In this document: positions 53,748-62,432 of the stretch, in pieces
Layout: each line of letters begins with the position of its first letter
How positions within the stretch are numbered: the stretch's first letter is position 1
NCBI RefSeq assembly: GCF_031453675.1
Contig: NZ_JAVIZX010000001.1
Span: 2,564,001-2,628,000 of the forward strand
Length of the DNA: 64,000 bases
From: Paracidovorax wautersii
GTDB taxonomy: Bacteria; Pseudomonadota; Gammaproteobacteria; Burkholderiales; Burkholderiaceae_C
Direction: 5' to 3'
Notes under the pieces: generated by a model
Databases searched by the model: none
What the model saw: only the letters and a program-made list of their open reading frames with translations
What the model was told of the DNA's origin: nothing
Program-made: the position numbers and the translations under genes

Positions 53748-54373
53748 CCGCTGCCCCGCTTTCGCCCCCCAGTTCAGACAGCGACTTCCAGCTTGTGGAG
53801 AGGACGCTGGCCGGTGACCAGCGGGCCTACGAATTGCTCGTCATCAAGTACCAGCGCCGGATCGAAAGGCTGATCGGACGCATGGTCCGGGACGTGGACC
53901 TGGTGCCCGACATTGCGCAGGAGACCTTCATCCGGGCCTATCGGGCGCTGCACCAGTTCCGCGGCGACGCCCAGTTCTATACCTGGCTGTACCGGATTGC
54001 CGTGAACACGGCCAAGAAGGCGCTTGTCGACATGAAGCGCAATCCCGTGATCTCCGAGAACGCTTTGCGCAATGGGGATGACGAGGATGAAACTTCCCGC
54101 CCCGGCAATGAACTAATCAGCGACGAAACCCCCGAAACCGTCTTGGCGGCCCAGGAAATCGCCGCGGCGGTCAACAGCGCCATGGAGGCGTTGCCGGAAG
54201 ATCTGCGCCAGGCGGTGACCTTGCGGGAGATCGAGGGTTTGACCTATGAAGAGATTGCGGTGGCTATGAGTTGCCCGATCGGGACGGTGCGTTCGCGCAT
54301 CTTCCGGGCCCGTGAAGCCATATCCGCAAAGGTGCGTCCCCTGCTGGAGAGCCAGTCGGGTAAGCGGTGGTAG
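53744..54373 (+). CDS. rpoE: RNA polymerase sigma factor RpoE (AlgU family)
   Basis: The 209-residue ECF sigma factor controls the envelope stress response. Region 2 is visible as YQRRIERLIGRMVRD and DIAQETFIRAYRALHQFRGD with YTWLYRIAVNTAKK. Region 4 is LREIEGLTYEEIAVAMSCPI with GTVRSRIFRAREAI. An acidic loop (NGDDEDETSRPG) links them. It is followed by the anti-sigma gene rseA and then the degP/mucD protease, which typically belongs to its regulon. Confidence 0.95.
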   Translation: MTAAPLSPPSSDSDFQLVERTLAGDQRAYELLVIKYQRRIERLIGRMVRDVDLVPDIAQETFIRAYRALHQFRGDAQFYTWLYRIAVNTAKKALVDMKRNPVISENALRNGDDEDETSRPGNELISDETPETVLAAQEIAAAVNSAMEALPEDLRQAVTLREIEGLTYEEIAVAMSCPIGTVRSRIFRAREAISAKVRPLLESQSGKRW

Positions 54374-54419
54374 TGGTTGGCTGTGGCCAAGGAATGTTGC
54401 GGATTGCGGGTGGTACACC

Positions 54420-55028
54420 ATGAATGACGATGTAAAGACGCAGGAACAGTTGTCCGCCTTGACGGACGGACAGTTGCAGGGCGACGAATTCGCCCAGGCC
54501 ATGCGATGGGCCGAGACGGACGAAGGCCTTCAGACGTGGCAGGTCTACCACCTCATCGGGGACGTGATGCGTTCCTCTGAGCTCGCCCGCCCCGCCGACC
54601 TGGGCTTTCTTTCCACGCTGCGGGCTGAGCTGGCGAAGGCTCCGCCGGTGGCTGAACTGGCGCAGGCGCAAGTTGTGCAGGTCGCGCCGGTGGATACCCG
54701 GGTGGAAGTTTCGGCCAATGCGTCGGTATTCCACTGGAAGGTCGCGGCAGGGCTGGCTTCGCTGGCAGCCGTGGCGGCACTGGGCTGGCATACGTACGCC
54801 GGCATGCCGGGTGTATCGGGCCCCCAACTGGCCATCGTCGCGCCTGTGGCGGGGCCGGATGCGGCCACGGCAGTGGCTGAGAACGGCCCTCCCGGGCAAT
54901 CCGTCATGATTCGGGATCCGCGCCTGGACGAACTGCTGGCTGCGCACCGCCAGTTCGGTGCCACCTCGAACCTGCAGATGCCGGCGGGTTTCTTGCGTAA
55001 CGCGACTTTCGAAGCGCCTGCGCGCTGA
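54420..55028 (+). CDS. rseA: Anti-sigma-E factor RseA (MucA-like)
   Basis: The 202-residue single-pass inner-membrane protein starts with the sigma-binding domain (EQLSALTDGQLQGDEFAQAM, then EGLQTWQVYHLIGDVMRS). One transmembrane helix follows (VAAGLASLAAVAALGWHTYA), then a short periplasmic tail ending FLRNATFEAPAR. It holds RpoE until regulated proteolysis by site-1 and site-2 proteases frees it. It lies 46 bases after rpoE. The rseB gene that often follows is not here. Confidence 0.9.
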   Translation: MNDDVKTQEQLSALTDGQLQGDEFAQAMRWAETDEGLQTWQVYHLIGDVMRSSELARPADLGFLSTLRAELAKAPPVAELAQAQVVQVAPVDTRVEVSANASVFHWKVAAGLASLAAVAALGWHTYAGMPGVSGPQLAIVAPVAGPDAATAVAENGPPGQSVMIRDPRLDELLAAHRQFGATSNLQMPAGFLRNATFEAPAR

Positions 55029-55325
55029 GGCGCTGACAGCACCGCACAGGTGGCAAGGCGGCACGCCATGCGCCCCACGGCGCGTTGCCGGGTGCCATCT
55101 TGCCGAAACCTCCCTTCAGTTCCGCAGCGGGCGGTTCGTGCGCAGCCCGGCGCTCTGCTGCGCAGCGGTACTGCCGCGACTTTGCCTGGGGTCTGCGTGG
55201 GGCGGGTGCCGACGTCTCGGCCCACGTCGATCTGCGATCATGGCCGCGGAACCAATTCCCCGACGCCGCTTCTCAAAAAGCGTACTACTGATTTGATATC
55301 ACAACTGTCTTTGGAAGGGTCGACG
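55029..55325 (+). other. 297-bp rseA-degP gap without a gene
   Basis: I see no reading frame with coding character and nothing like rseB. Downstream of a GC-rich first half lies AAAAAGCGTACTACTGATTT near 55275-55294, with TTGATATCACAACTG after it, so the promoter for degP is probably close to 55270-55310. No clear sigma-E hexamers (GAACTT and TCTGA) were found. Confidence 0.5.
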
Positions 55326-56804
55326 ATGTTCAGAATCGATTGGAAGCCGATGCGGATCGCCGCAATCGCGGGCGTTCTGGCCGTGTCTGCGGGAGGCGTT
55401 CTGTGGCCGACGGCGCAAGCGCATGCCCAGGCAGCGGCATCGGTGCGCGGATTGCCCGACTTCACGGATCTGGTGGACCAGGTGGGGCCCTCGGTGGTGA
55501 ACATCCGGACGCTGGAAAAGGTGTCCAGCCAGTCCGGCGCCGGTTCCATGGACGAGGAAATGCTCGAGTTCTTCCGCCGCTTCGGGGTGCCCGTGCCCAA
55601 TATGCCCAAGCAGCAGGCGCCTCAGCAGCGCACGCCGCGCGAGGAGCAGCCCCGCGGCGTGGGCTCTGGCTTCATCCTGACCGCCGACGGCTTCGTGATG
55701 ACCAACCACCACGTGGTGGAGGGGGCGGAGGAGGTCATCGTGACCCTCACGGACAAGCGGGAATTCAAGGCGAAGATCGTCGGGTCGGACAAGCGCACCG
55801 ACGTGGCCGTGGTCAAGATCGATGCCACCGGCCTGCCTGCCGTGAAGATCGGGGACCTGAACCGCCTGCGGGTGGGCGAGTGGGTCATGGCCATCGGTTC
55901 GCCCTTCGGGCTCGAGAACAGCGTGACGGCCGGCATCGTGAGCGCCAAGCAGCGAGATACCGGCGACTACCTGCCCTTCATCCAGACCGACGTGGCCATC
56001 AACCCCGGCAATTCGGGCGGGCCGCTGATCAACATGCGCGGCGAAGTGGTCGGCATCAACAGCCAGATCTATTCGCGATCGGGTGGCTTCATGGGGATCT
56101 CTTTTGCGATCCCCGTTGACGAAGCCATCCGCGTGAGCGAGCAACTGCGTGCGACCGGCCGGGTGAGCCGCGGCCGCATCGGGGTGCAGATCGAAACAGT
56201 GCCGCGCGATGTGGCGGAGTCCATCGGTCTGGGCAAGGCGGTGGGCGCGCTGGTGCGCGGCGTGGAAACGGGGTCCCCTGCGGACAAGGCGGGTGTCGAG
56301 GCTGGCGACGTGATCACGAAGTTCGACGGCAAGGCCGTCGAGAAGGTGTCTGACCTGCCGCGCCTGGTGGGCAATACCAAGCCGGGAACGAAGAGCACGA
56401 TCACGGTCTTCCGCCGCGGCAATACCCGCGACCTGTCGATCACCATCGCCGAGGTGGATCCCGATGAGAAGCCGGTGGCGAAGGGGGCCGAGCGCGAAAG
56501 CAGCAAGCCGCCGAAGGCTTCCGCGGCCGCACAGCAGATCGGCTTGCAGGTCACCGACCTGACAGATGCCGAAAAGAAAGAACTCAAGATCAAGGGGGGC
56601 GTGCGCGTCGCCGCGGCAGCCGATGCGGCTGCCCGTGCAGGCCTGCGCGAGGGCGATGTCATCGTGGCGCTGGCCAACACCGAGGTCAACACCCTGAAGG
56701 AGTTCGAGGCGGCACTCGGCAAGGCGGACAAGGGCAAGCCCATCAATGTCCTTTTCCGTCGGGGCGAATGGGCGCAATACGCGCTGATCCGGCCCGCGCG
56801 CTGA
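55326..56804 (+). CDS. degP: Periplasmic serine protease/chaperone of the DegP/MucD (Do) family
   Basis: The 492-residue exported protein has a signal peptide ending near AQAHAQ-AA. It has a trypsin-like domain with His in TNHHVVEGAEE, Asp in RTDVAVVKID and Ser in INPGNSGGPLIN, and then two PDZ domains (about residues 290-380 and 400-490). It degrades or refolds damaged envelope proteins. Position after rpoE-rseA indicates MucD-type membership of the sigma-E circuit. GGAAGGG precedes ATG 55326. The gene ends in front of a structured 476-bp gap. Confidence 0.93.
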   Translation: MFRIDWKPMRIAAIAGVLAVSAGGVLWPTAQAHAQAAASVRGLPDFTDLVDQVGPSVVNIRTLEKVSSQSGAGSMDEEMLEFFRRFGVPVPNMPKQQAPQQRTPREEQPRGVGSGFILTADGFVMTNHHVVEGAEEVIVTLTDKREFKAKIVGSDKRTDVAVVKIDATGLPAVKIGDLNRLRVGEWVMAIGSPFGLENSVTAGIVSAKQRDTGDYLPFIQTDVAINPGNSGGPLINMRGEVVGINSQIYSRSGGFMGISFAIPVDEAIRVSEQLRATGRVSRGRIGVQIETVPRDVAESIGLGKAVGALVRGVETGSPADKAGVEAGDVITKFDGKAVEKVSDLPRLVGNTKPGTKSTITVFRRGNTRDLSITIAEVDPDEKPVAKGAERESSKPPKASAAAQQIGLQVTDLTDAEKKELKIKGGVRVAAAADAAARAGLREGDVIVALANTEVNTLKEFEAALGKADKGKPINVLFRRGEWAQYALIRPAR

Positions 56805-56887
56805 GCCAAGGCCCCGGTCCCTCCCAGAACCGGGAGCGGGCCGTCGGCTGTCGGACCACATCGTGAAATGCAAGTGATTTATTTCGA

Positions 56888-56907
56888 AAGTTAGCCCTGG
56901 CTAACTT
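56888..56907. other. 20-bp palindrome downstream of degP
   Basis: AAGTTAGCC and GGCTAACTT are perfect 9-base arms with a 2-base spacer in an AT-rich stretch 84 bases after degP. It could be an operator or part of a transcript end. No T-run follows on either strand. Confidence 0.5.
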
Positions 56908-56947
56908 ATTAAATGGGCTATGTGCAGTTTTCGATAGAATGTGGTCC

Positions 56948-56999
56948 TTTCATCGTGGGTCTGGGGAATAACCGAGGGCGCTTAGCCCACGATGTGAAA
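56948..56999 (+). other. Hairpin with 12 paired bases in the degP-lepA gap
   Basis: TTTC and ATCGTGGG at 56948-56959 pair with CCCACGAT and GAAA at 56986-56999, interrupted only by a 2-base bulge. The loop of 26 bases includes GGGGAATAACCGAGGGCG. TAGAAT at 56935-56940 just upstream could be a -10 box. Confidence 0.5.
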
Positions 57000-57032
57000 G
57001 ACGAGAGAATCATGCACAGGTGCTCCACAGAT

Positions 57033-57062
57033 CGCCCACATGTTGTTCAATACATGTTGGCG
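57033..57062 (+). other. Hairpin with 10 paired bases in the degP-lepA gap
   Basis: CGCC-c-ACATGT pairs with ACATGT-t-GGCG around an 8-base loop, TGTTCAAT. A further short hairpin, CGTTGC with GCAACG, follows at 57094-57111. Confidence 0.5.
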
Positions 57063-57067
57063 GGAAT

Positions 57068-57087
57068 TGTGAATAACCTGTTGATAA
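57068..57087. promoter_or_regulatory. Pair of DnaA-box-like sequences
   Basis: TGTGAATAA at 57068-57076 fits the relaxed DnaA box TGTGNATAA completely. TGTTGATAA at 57079-57087 fits eight of nine positions. They are direct repeats 11 bases apart, one helical turn. A looser match, TGCTCCACA, lies upstream near 57021. Binding is inferred only. Confidence 0.35.
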
Positions 57088-57169
57088 ATTGCCCGTTGCA
57101 AGGTGGCAACGACCCTGTAGCGCGCTGGGCTGGGCTTTCCCGTCCAGGCTTTTTGCCTACAATGAAGCT

Positions 57170-57235
57170 CCAACTATCGCAGTTGCCAAAAGATTGTTGG
57201 TTCAGGGCGCGTCACCATCTGACGCGCCCTTTTTT
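57170..57235 (+). ncRNA. Candidate small RNA upstream of lepA
   Basis: TACAAT at 57158-57163 is a good -10 box, although the -35 region (TTTCCC) is weak. Transcription would start near 57170 and end at the strong terminator at 57204-57235, giving an RNA of about 66 bases with a free 5-prime part around CCAACTATCGCAGTTGCC. No protein is encoded. Alternatively the terminator only ends the degP transcript. Confidence 0.35.
57204..57235 (+). terminator. Strong Rho-independent terminator before lepA
   Basis: AGGGCGCGTCA pairs perfectly with TGACGCGCCCT across a 5-base loop, CCATC, and is followed by six T. It separates lepA from upstream transcription. Confidence 0.9.
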
Positions 57236-57280
57236 CTTGTCTGCGTTCTTTTCAATTCAATCACTTGTCGCATTCCGTTG

Positions 57281-59089
57281 ATGAACCACATCAGAAATTT
57301 TTCCATCATTGCGCACATCGACCACGGCAAGTCGACGCTCGCTGACCGCCTGATCCAGCGCTGTGGAGGGCTTGAGGAACGGCAGATGGAAGCCCAGGTC
57401 CTCGACTCGATGGACATCGAAAAAGAGCGTGGGATAACCATCAAGGCACAGACCGCTGCGCTGCAGTACAAGGCCAAGGATGGGCAGGTCTACAACCTCA
57501 ATCTGATCGACACGCCGGGCCACGTGGACTTCTCGTATGAAGTGTCGCGTTCGCTGTCGGCATGCGAGGGCGCGCTGCTGGTGGTCGATGCTTCGCAAGG
57601 CGTGGAAGCCCAGACGGTGGCCAACTGCTACACCGCGCTCGACCTGGGCGTGGAAGTGCTGCCCGTGCTCAACAAGATGGATCTGCCGCAGGCCGATCCT
57701 GACAACGCCAAGGCCGAGATCGAGGACGTGATCGGCATCGATGCGACGGATGCGATTCCGTGCTCGGCCAAGACCGGCATGGGCATTGACGAGATCCTGG
57801 AGCTCATCGTCGCCAAGGTGCCCGCTCCGCGCGGCAATCCCGACGCGCCGCTGCGCGCCATGATCATCGACAGCTGGTTCGATCCGTACGTGGGCGTGGT
57901 GATGCTGGTGCGGGTGGTGGACGGCCGCCTGCTCAAGGGCGAACGCTTCAAGATGATGGCTTCCGGTGCGGCCTACAACGCCGACAACCTGGGCGTGTTC
58001 ACTCCCGCCAACGAGGCGCGCAGCGCGCTGAACGCAGGCGAAGTGGGCTACATCATCGCGGGCATCAAGGAACTGAAAGCCGCCAAGGTCGGCGACACCA
58101 TCACGCTGGAAAAGAAGCTGCCCAACAACCTCGGCCCGGCCGAGCAGGCACTGCCCGGCTTCAAGGAAATCCAGCCGCAGGTCTTCGCCGGCCTCTATCC
58201 GACGGAAGCGAGCGAATACGACCAGTTGCGCGACGCGCTGGAAAAGCTGCAGCTCAACGATGCCTCGCTGCATTTCGAGCCCGAGGTGTCGCAGGCGCTG
58301 GGCTTCGGCTTCCGGTGCGGCTTCCTGGGCCTGCTGCACATGGAGATCGTGCAGGAACGCCTGGAGCGCGAGTTCGACCAGGACCTGATCACCACCGCGC
58401 CCAGCGTGGTCTACGAAGTGGTCAAGGGCGATGGCGAGGTCATCATGGTCGAGAACCCCTCCAAGATGCCCGAGCAAGGCAAGATCCAGGAGATTCGCGA
58501 GCCCATCGTGACCGTGCATCTGTACATGCCGCAGGACTACGTTGGCGCGGTGATGACGCTGGCCAACCAGAAGCGCGGCGTGCAGCTCAACATGGCCTAT
58601 CACGGCCGCCAGGTCATGCTGACCTATGAGATTCCCCTGGGCGAGATCGTGCTGGACTTCTTCGACAAGCTGAAGTCGGTGTCGCGCGGCTATGCGTCCA
58701 TGGACTACGAGTTCAAGGAGTACCGCGCGTCGGACGTGGTGAAGGTCGACATCCTGCTCAACGGCGAGAAGGTCGACGCGCTGTCGATCATCGTGCACCG
58801 CAGCCAATCCACCTACCGTGGCCGTGCCGTGGCCGCCAAGATGCGCGAAATCATCAGCCGCCAGATGTTCGACGTGGCCATCCAGGCGGCCATCGGTGCC
58901 AACATCATCGCGCGCGAGACCATCAAGGCACTGCGCAAAAACGTGCTGGCGAAATGCTATGGCGGTGACATCACCCGCAAGCGCAAGCTTCTCGAGAAGC
59001 AGAAGGCAGGCAAGAAACGCATGAAGCAGATCGGTTCGGTGGAAGTGCCCCAGGAAGCGTTCCTGGCCATCCTGCAGGTGGAGGATTGA
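57281..59089 (+). CDS. lepA: Elongation factor 4 (LepA)
   Basis: LepA is a ribosome-binding GTPase affecting translation initiation or elongation under stress. The 602-residue protein has G1 [14 protein letters not shown], the RGITIKAQ switch, [17 protein letters not shown] and the LepA-specific C-terminal domain with a basic end ([20 protein letters not shown]). ATG 57281 lies 45 bases after the terminator T-run. Its stop overlaps lepB by one base (TGATG). Confidence 0.97.
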   Translation: MNHIRNFSIIAHIDHGKSTLADRLIQRCGGLEERQMEAQVLDSMDIEKERGITIKAQTAALQYKAKDGQVYNLNLIDTPGHVDFSYEVSRSLSACEGALLVVDASQGVEAQTVANCYTALDLGVEVLPVLNKMDLPQADPDNAKAEIEDVIGIDATDAIPCSAKTGMGIDEILELIVAKVPAPRGNPDAPLRAMIIDSWFDPYVGVVMLVRVVDGRLLKGERFKMMASGAAYNADNLGVFTPANEARSALNAGEVGYIIAGIKELKAAKVGDTITLEKKLPNNLGPAEQALPGFKEIQPQVFAGLYPTEASEYDQLRDALEKLQLNDASLHFEPEVSQALGFGFRCGFLGLLHMEIVQERLEREFDQDLITTAPSVVYEVVKGDGEVIMVENPSKMPEQGKIQEIREPIVTVHLYMPQDYVGAVMTLANQKRGVQLNMAYHGRQVMLTYEIPLGEIVLDFFDKLKSVSRGYASMDYEFKEYRASDVVKVDILLNGEKVDALSIIVHRSQSTYRGRAVAAKMREIISRQMFDVAIQAAIGANIIARETIKALRKNVLAKCYGGDITRKRKLLEKQKAGKKRMKQIGSVEVPQEAFLAILQVED

Positions 59090-60063
59090 TGAAAGCCATG
59101 CAGTTCATCACCTCCCTGGTGATCGCCGCGTTCGTCGGCTATGTCGGTGCCTGGTACCTGGGCGCCATCGACGGCAACTTCGCTCTGCTGCTGTTCCTGG
59201 CCACGGTCGTGACCGGCGCGTACTGGCTGGCCGAGCGCTTCTACTTCCTGCCCCAGCGCCGCAAGGCGGCCCAGGCCATCGAGGCTGCTGCCGTGCAGCG
59301 CCGCGCCGAGCTGGACCGCATGGGCATCGCCAAGGTCGACGGCGACGTGGAAGAGGCCAAGGGCCGCATCCTCATGCAGCCCTGGTGGCTGGACTGGACG
59401 GCGGGGCTGTTCCCGGTGATCGCCATCGTCTTCCTGCTGCGCTCGTTCCTCTTCGAGCCGTTCAAGATCCCCTCCGGCTCGATGATCCCCACGCTGCTGG
59501 TGGGCGACCTGATCCTGGTGAACAAGTTCACCTACGGCATCCGCCTGCCCGTCATCAACAAGAAGATCACCGAGGGCAACGCACCCCAGCGCGGCGACGT
59601 GATGGTGTTCCGCTACCCGCCCCAGCCCAACATGGACTACATCAAGCGTGTGGTCGGCGTGCCCGGCGACGAGGTGGCCTACCTGAACAAGCGGCTGACG
59701 GTGAACGGCCAGCCCGTGCCCACGAGCGCGCTGCCCGACTTCTTCGACGAAGACGCGATGCGCTACTTCAAGCACTTCGAGGAACAGCTGGGCACGCACC
59801 GCCACGGCATCCTGAACAATCCCGACATGCCGGCCTTCGTGCAGGGCGCGAGCAACTTCGCCTACCGCGACCAGTGCCGCTACAGCGTCGAGGGTGTGGT
59901 GTGCAAGGTGCCCGAGGGCCAGTACTTCATGATGGGCGACAACCGCGATAATTCGCTCGACTCGCGCTACTGGGGCTTCGTGCCGGACGCCAACATCGTC
60001 GGCAAGGCGTTCTTCGTGTGGATGAACTTCGGCAATCCGAAGCGCATCGGCTCGTTCAACTGA
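59089..60063 (+). CDS. lepB: Signal peptidase I
   Basis: LepB removes signal peptides on the outer face of the inner membrane. The 324-residue protein has two N-terminal membrane regions (FITSLVIAAFVGYVGAWYLG and LFPVIAIVFLLRSFLF). The Ser nucleophile is in KIPSGSMIPTLLVGD and the general base Lys in MDYIKRVVGVPGDEV; GDNRDNSLDSRYWGFV is box E. It lies in the conserved lepA-lepB-DUF4845-rnc-era run and would process the many exported proteins encoded here. Confidence 0.96.
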   Translation: MKAMQFITSLVIAAFVGYVGAWYLGAIDGNFALLLFLATVVTGAYWLAERFYFLPQRRKAAQAIEAAAVQRRAELDRMGIAKVDGDVEEAKGRILMQPWWLDWTAGLFPVIAIVFLLRSFLFEPFKIPSGSMIPTLLVGDLILVNKFTYGIRLPVINKKITEGNAPQRGDVMVFRYPPQPNMDYIKRVVGVPGDEVAYLNKRLTVNGQPVPTSALPDFFDEDAMRYFKHFEEQLGTHRHGILNNPDMPAFVQGASNFAYRDQCRYSVEGVVCKVPEGQYFMMGDNRDNSLDSRYWGFVPDANIVGKAFFVWMNFGNPKRIGSFN

Positions 60064-60125
60064 GCCGTTCGTCCGCTGAACCGGGCCGCGCCGCAACAAC
60101 ACAACCACCATCGAGAGGGGAAACC

Positions 60126-60491
60126 ATGGGCCTGCAACGTTCCACCAGCCGCTCGCGCCAGCGCGGGCTGTCCTTCATCGGACTGGTGCTGATCGGCTTC
60201 CTGGCCGTGGCGGCCTTTGCCATTGGCGGCCAGTCGGTGCCCATCTTCCTGGAGTACCAGGCCATCCGCAAGGCGGCCAACAAGGCCGCACGCGACGGCT
60301 CCACGGTGCCGGAAGTGCGTGCCGCTTTCGACCGTGCCGCCGCCATCGACGACATCAGCTCCATCAGCGGCAAGGACCTCGAGGTGACGAAGCGCAACGA
60401 CAAGGTCGTGGTGTCGTTCAGCTACTCGCGTGAGATTGCGCTGGCCGGGCCGGCCTATCTCGTCTACCGTTTCCAAGATTCGACCCGTTAG
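60126..60491 (+). CDS. DUF4845 membrane protein
   Basis: The 121-residue protein has one N-terminal hydrophobic helix preceded by [20 protein letters not shown], which resembles a type IV pilin-like start. A small periplasmic domain follows with [17 protein letters not shown] and [20 protein letters not shown]. This matches DUF4845, found between lepB and rnc in betaproteobacteria; its function is unknown. GAGAGGGG precedes the ATG. The stop overlaps the rnc GTG (TAGTG). Confidence 0.85.
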   Translation: MGLQRSTSRSRQRGLSFIGLVLIGFLAVAAFAIGGQSVPIFLEYQAIRKAANKAARDGSTVPEVRAAFDRAAAIDDISSISGKDLEVTKRNDKVVVSFSYSREIALAGPAYLVYRFQDSTR

Positions 60492-61174
60492 TGACCAGCA
60501 GTCTGTCTTCCCTGCAGGATCGCCTGCAGCACACCTTCTCCGATCCCGCGCTCCTGCAGCGCGCGGTGACCCACCGCAGTTTCTCGGCGGACCACAACGA
60601 GCGCCTGGAATTCCTGGGCGACTCCGTGCTCAACCTGGCCGTCTCCAGCCTGCTGTACCGGCAGCTGAGGGACCTGCCCGAAGGCGATCTGTCCCGCGTG
60701 CGCGCCAACCTGGTCAAGCAGGACACGCTGCACGGCCTGGCCATGCGGCTGCAGCTGTCCGACCTGCTGCGCCTGGGCGAAGGCGAGGCCAAGTCGGGCG
60801 GCAAGCTGCGCCCGTCCATCCTCGCCGATGCGCTGGAGGCCCTGATCGGCGCCGTCTACCTGGATGCCGGCTACGGGCCTGCGGAGGCGCTGGTGCACCG
60901 GCTGTTCGAAGGCGTGGACGTCAACCCGCAGATGCAGGCGGCCGCCAAGGACCCCAAGACCGCGTTGCAGGAGTGGCTGCAGGGCCGCAAAATGAAGCTG
61001 CCGCTGTACCGCGTGGTCGGTACGGTGGGGGCTGCGCACCGCCAGACGTTCGACGTGGAGTGCGAAATTTCCGAACTGGGCCTGACCGAGCGCGGCATTG
61101 GCGGCTCGCGCCGGGCCGGCGAGCAGGCGGCCGCTGCCGCCATGCTGGCCACATTGAAAGCAAGACACGCATGA
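60491..61174 (+). CDS. rnc: Ribonuclease III
   Basis: RNase III cuts double-stranded RNA in rRNA processing and regulation. The 227-residue protein has the catalytic helix [19 protein letters not shown] and the second acidic set in [18 protein letters not shown] double-stranded RNA-binding domain follows with [20 protein letters not shown] and [16 protein letters not shown]. The start is GTG 60491, overlapping the DUF4845 stop by one base. Its stop overlaps the era start as ATGA. Confidence 0.96.
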   Translation: MTSSLSSLQDRLQHTFSDPALLQRAVTHRSFSADHNERLEFLGDSVLNLAVSSLLYRQLRDLPEGDLSRVRANLVKQDTLHGLAMRLQLSDLLRLGEGEAKSGGKLRPSILADALEALIGAVYLDAGYGPAEALVHRLFEGVDVNPQMQAAAKDPKTALQEWLQGRKMKLPLYRVVGTVGAAHRQTFDVECEISELGLTERGIGGSRRAGEQAAAAAMLATLKARHA

Positions 61175-62193
61175 ACGAAGATGCTACGAAAGATGTAGCT
61201 GGTGGCGCTGATGAATCAAGCGCTGGCGGCCAAAATGACCTGGAAGCCATGCTGGCGGCCGCCAAGCCGGGTGGCGGCGCGGCGGCGGTGGACGCCACGG
61301 GCCAGCGCTGCGGCCTGATCGCCATCGTCGGCAAGCCCAACGTGGGCAAGTCCACGCTGATGAACGCGCTGGTGGGGCAGAAGATCTCCATCACCTCGCG
61401 CAAGGCGCAGACCACGCGCCACCGCATCACCGGCATCCGCACGCGCGAGAACACGCAGTTCGTGTTCGTCGATACGCCGGGTTTCCAGACCAAGCACAGC
61501 ACGGCGCTCAACAAGTCGCTGAACAAGACCGTGATGGGCGCCATCGGCGACGTGGACCTGATCCTCTTCGTGGTGGAAGCCGGCAGCTTCACGCTGGCCG
61601 ACGCCAAGGTGCTGTCGCTCTTCAAGCCCGGCATTCCCACGCTGCTGATCGCCAACAAGCTCGACGAGGTGCACCGCCGCGCCGAGATCGCGCCCTGGCT
61701 CAAGGGCATGCAGGAGCGCCACCCGTTCGCCGAGTTCGTGCCCATGTCGGCCAAGAACAAGGGCGATATCGAGCGGTTGTTCGGCATCTGCGCCAAGTAC
61801 CTGCCCGAGCAGCCCTTCTGGTACGCCGAGGACGAACTGACCGACCGCAGCGAGAAGTTCCTGGCCAGCGAGACGGTGCGCGAGAAGCTGTTCCGCTTCA
61901 CCGGCGACGAGCTGCCCTACACCTCGACCGTGGTCATCGACAAGTTCGAGGAAGAGCCGAGCAAGACGCACAAGCGCTTCGTGCGCGTGGCGGCCACCAT
62001 CGTGGTGGAGCGCGACGGCCACAAGGCCATGGTGATCGGCGAGAAGGGCGAGCGCCTGAAGCGCATCAGCACCGAGGCGCGGCAGGAGATGGAGCGGCTG
62101 ATGGACGCCAAGGTGTTCCTCGAAGTGTGGGTCAAGGTCCGTTCGGGCTGGGCCGACGACGAGGCCCGGGTGCGCTCTTTCGGATATGAATGA
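61171..62193 (+). CDS. era: GTPase Era with extended N-terminus
   Basis: Era binds 16S rRNA and is needed for 30S assembly. The 340-residue protein has G1 [21 protein letters not shown]3 DTPGFQ, G4 NKLD and a C-terminal KH domain ([20 protein letters not shown]). It is about 40 residues longer than E. coli Era (301). The extra N-terminus is Gly/Ala/Asp-rich, and its first 22 or so residues are encoded by a copy of the small dispersed repeat. The ATGA overlap with rnc fixes the start, so the repeat is really translated. Confidence 0.95.
   Translation: MNEDATKDVAGGADESSAGGQNDLEAMLAAAKPGGGAAAVDATGQRCGLIAIVGKPNVGKSTLMNALVGQKISITSRKAQTTRHRITGIRTRENTQFVFVDTPGFQTKHSTALNKSLNKTVMGAIGDVDLILFVVEAGSFTLADAKVLSLFKPGIPTLLIANKLDEVHRRAEIAPWLKGMQERHPFAEFVPMSAKNKGDIERLFGICAKYLPEQPFWYAEDELTDRSEKFLASETVREKLFRFTGDELPYTSTVVIDKFEEEPSKTHKRFVRVAATIVVERDGHKAMVIGEKGERLKRISTEARQEMERLMDAKVFLEVWVKVRSGWADDEARVRSFGYE
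61181..61236 (+). repeat. Small dispersed repeat forming the start of era
   Basis: ATGCTACGAAAGATGTAGCT, then GGTGGCGCTGATG, AATCAAGCGCTGGCGGCC and AAAAT match the family in full. It begins 10 bases into era and encodes residues 4-22. Confidence 0.75.
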
Positions 62194-62199
62194 CTTCCC

Positions 62200-62290
62200 C
62201 CTGAGTCGCCTGCGGCGCCTTCCCCCCAGGGGGACGACGCCAGCGGCCGGGCAAAGCCCGTTCCGCGGCGTCTGCTGGCGTGGCCTGCTC
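62200..62290. repeat. GC-rich intergenic mosaic repeat, copy 3
   Basis: CCCCCTGAGTCGCCTGCGGC at the start, then GGGGGACGACGCCAGCGGCC and GTTCCGCGGCG, correspond to blocks in the copies at 3499 and 25119. It follows the era stop directly. Confidence 0.6.
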
Positions 62291-62373
62291 CGCGGCCTTC
62301 TGACGGGTGACCGCGGCGTGGGGCTTGTGCACTGCTCGCTGCCGGTGCAGGTTACCTTGAACTGATATTGAAG

Positions 62374-62427
62374 AAATCGGCCTCCAGCGCTTATCCATCA
62401 AGCGCTTCTAGCTCCTGAAAGCATAGC
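62374..62427 (-). repeat. Small dispersed repeat upstream of recO
   Basis: AAATCGGCCTCCAGCGC, TTATCCATCAAGCGCTTC and TAGCTCCTGAAAGCATAGC form a nearly complete family member. It ends 5 bases before the recO start codon, so it supplies the ribosome-binding region. Confidence 0.75.
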
Positions 62428-62432
62428 AAACT

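Noticed and set aside
56805-57280. Chromosomal replication origin
   Set aside because: Only two or three DnaA-like boxes are present and no dnaA, dnaN, gyrB, parA or gidA neighbours. A DnaA-responsive site is possible, but an origin is not supported.
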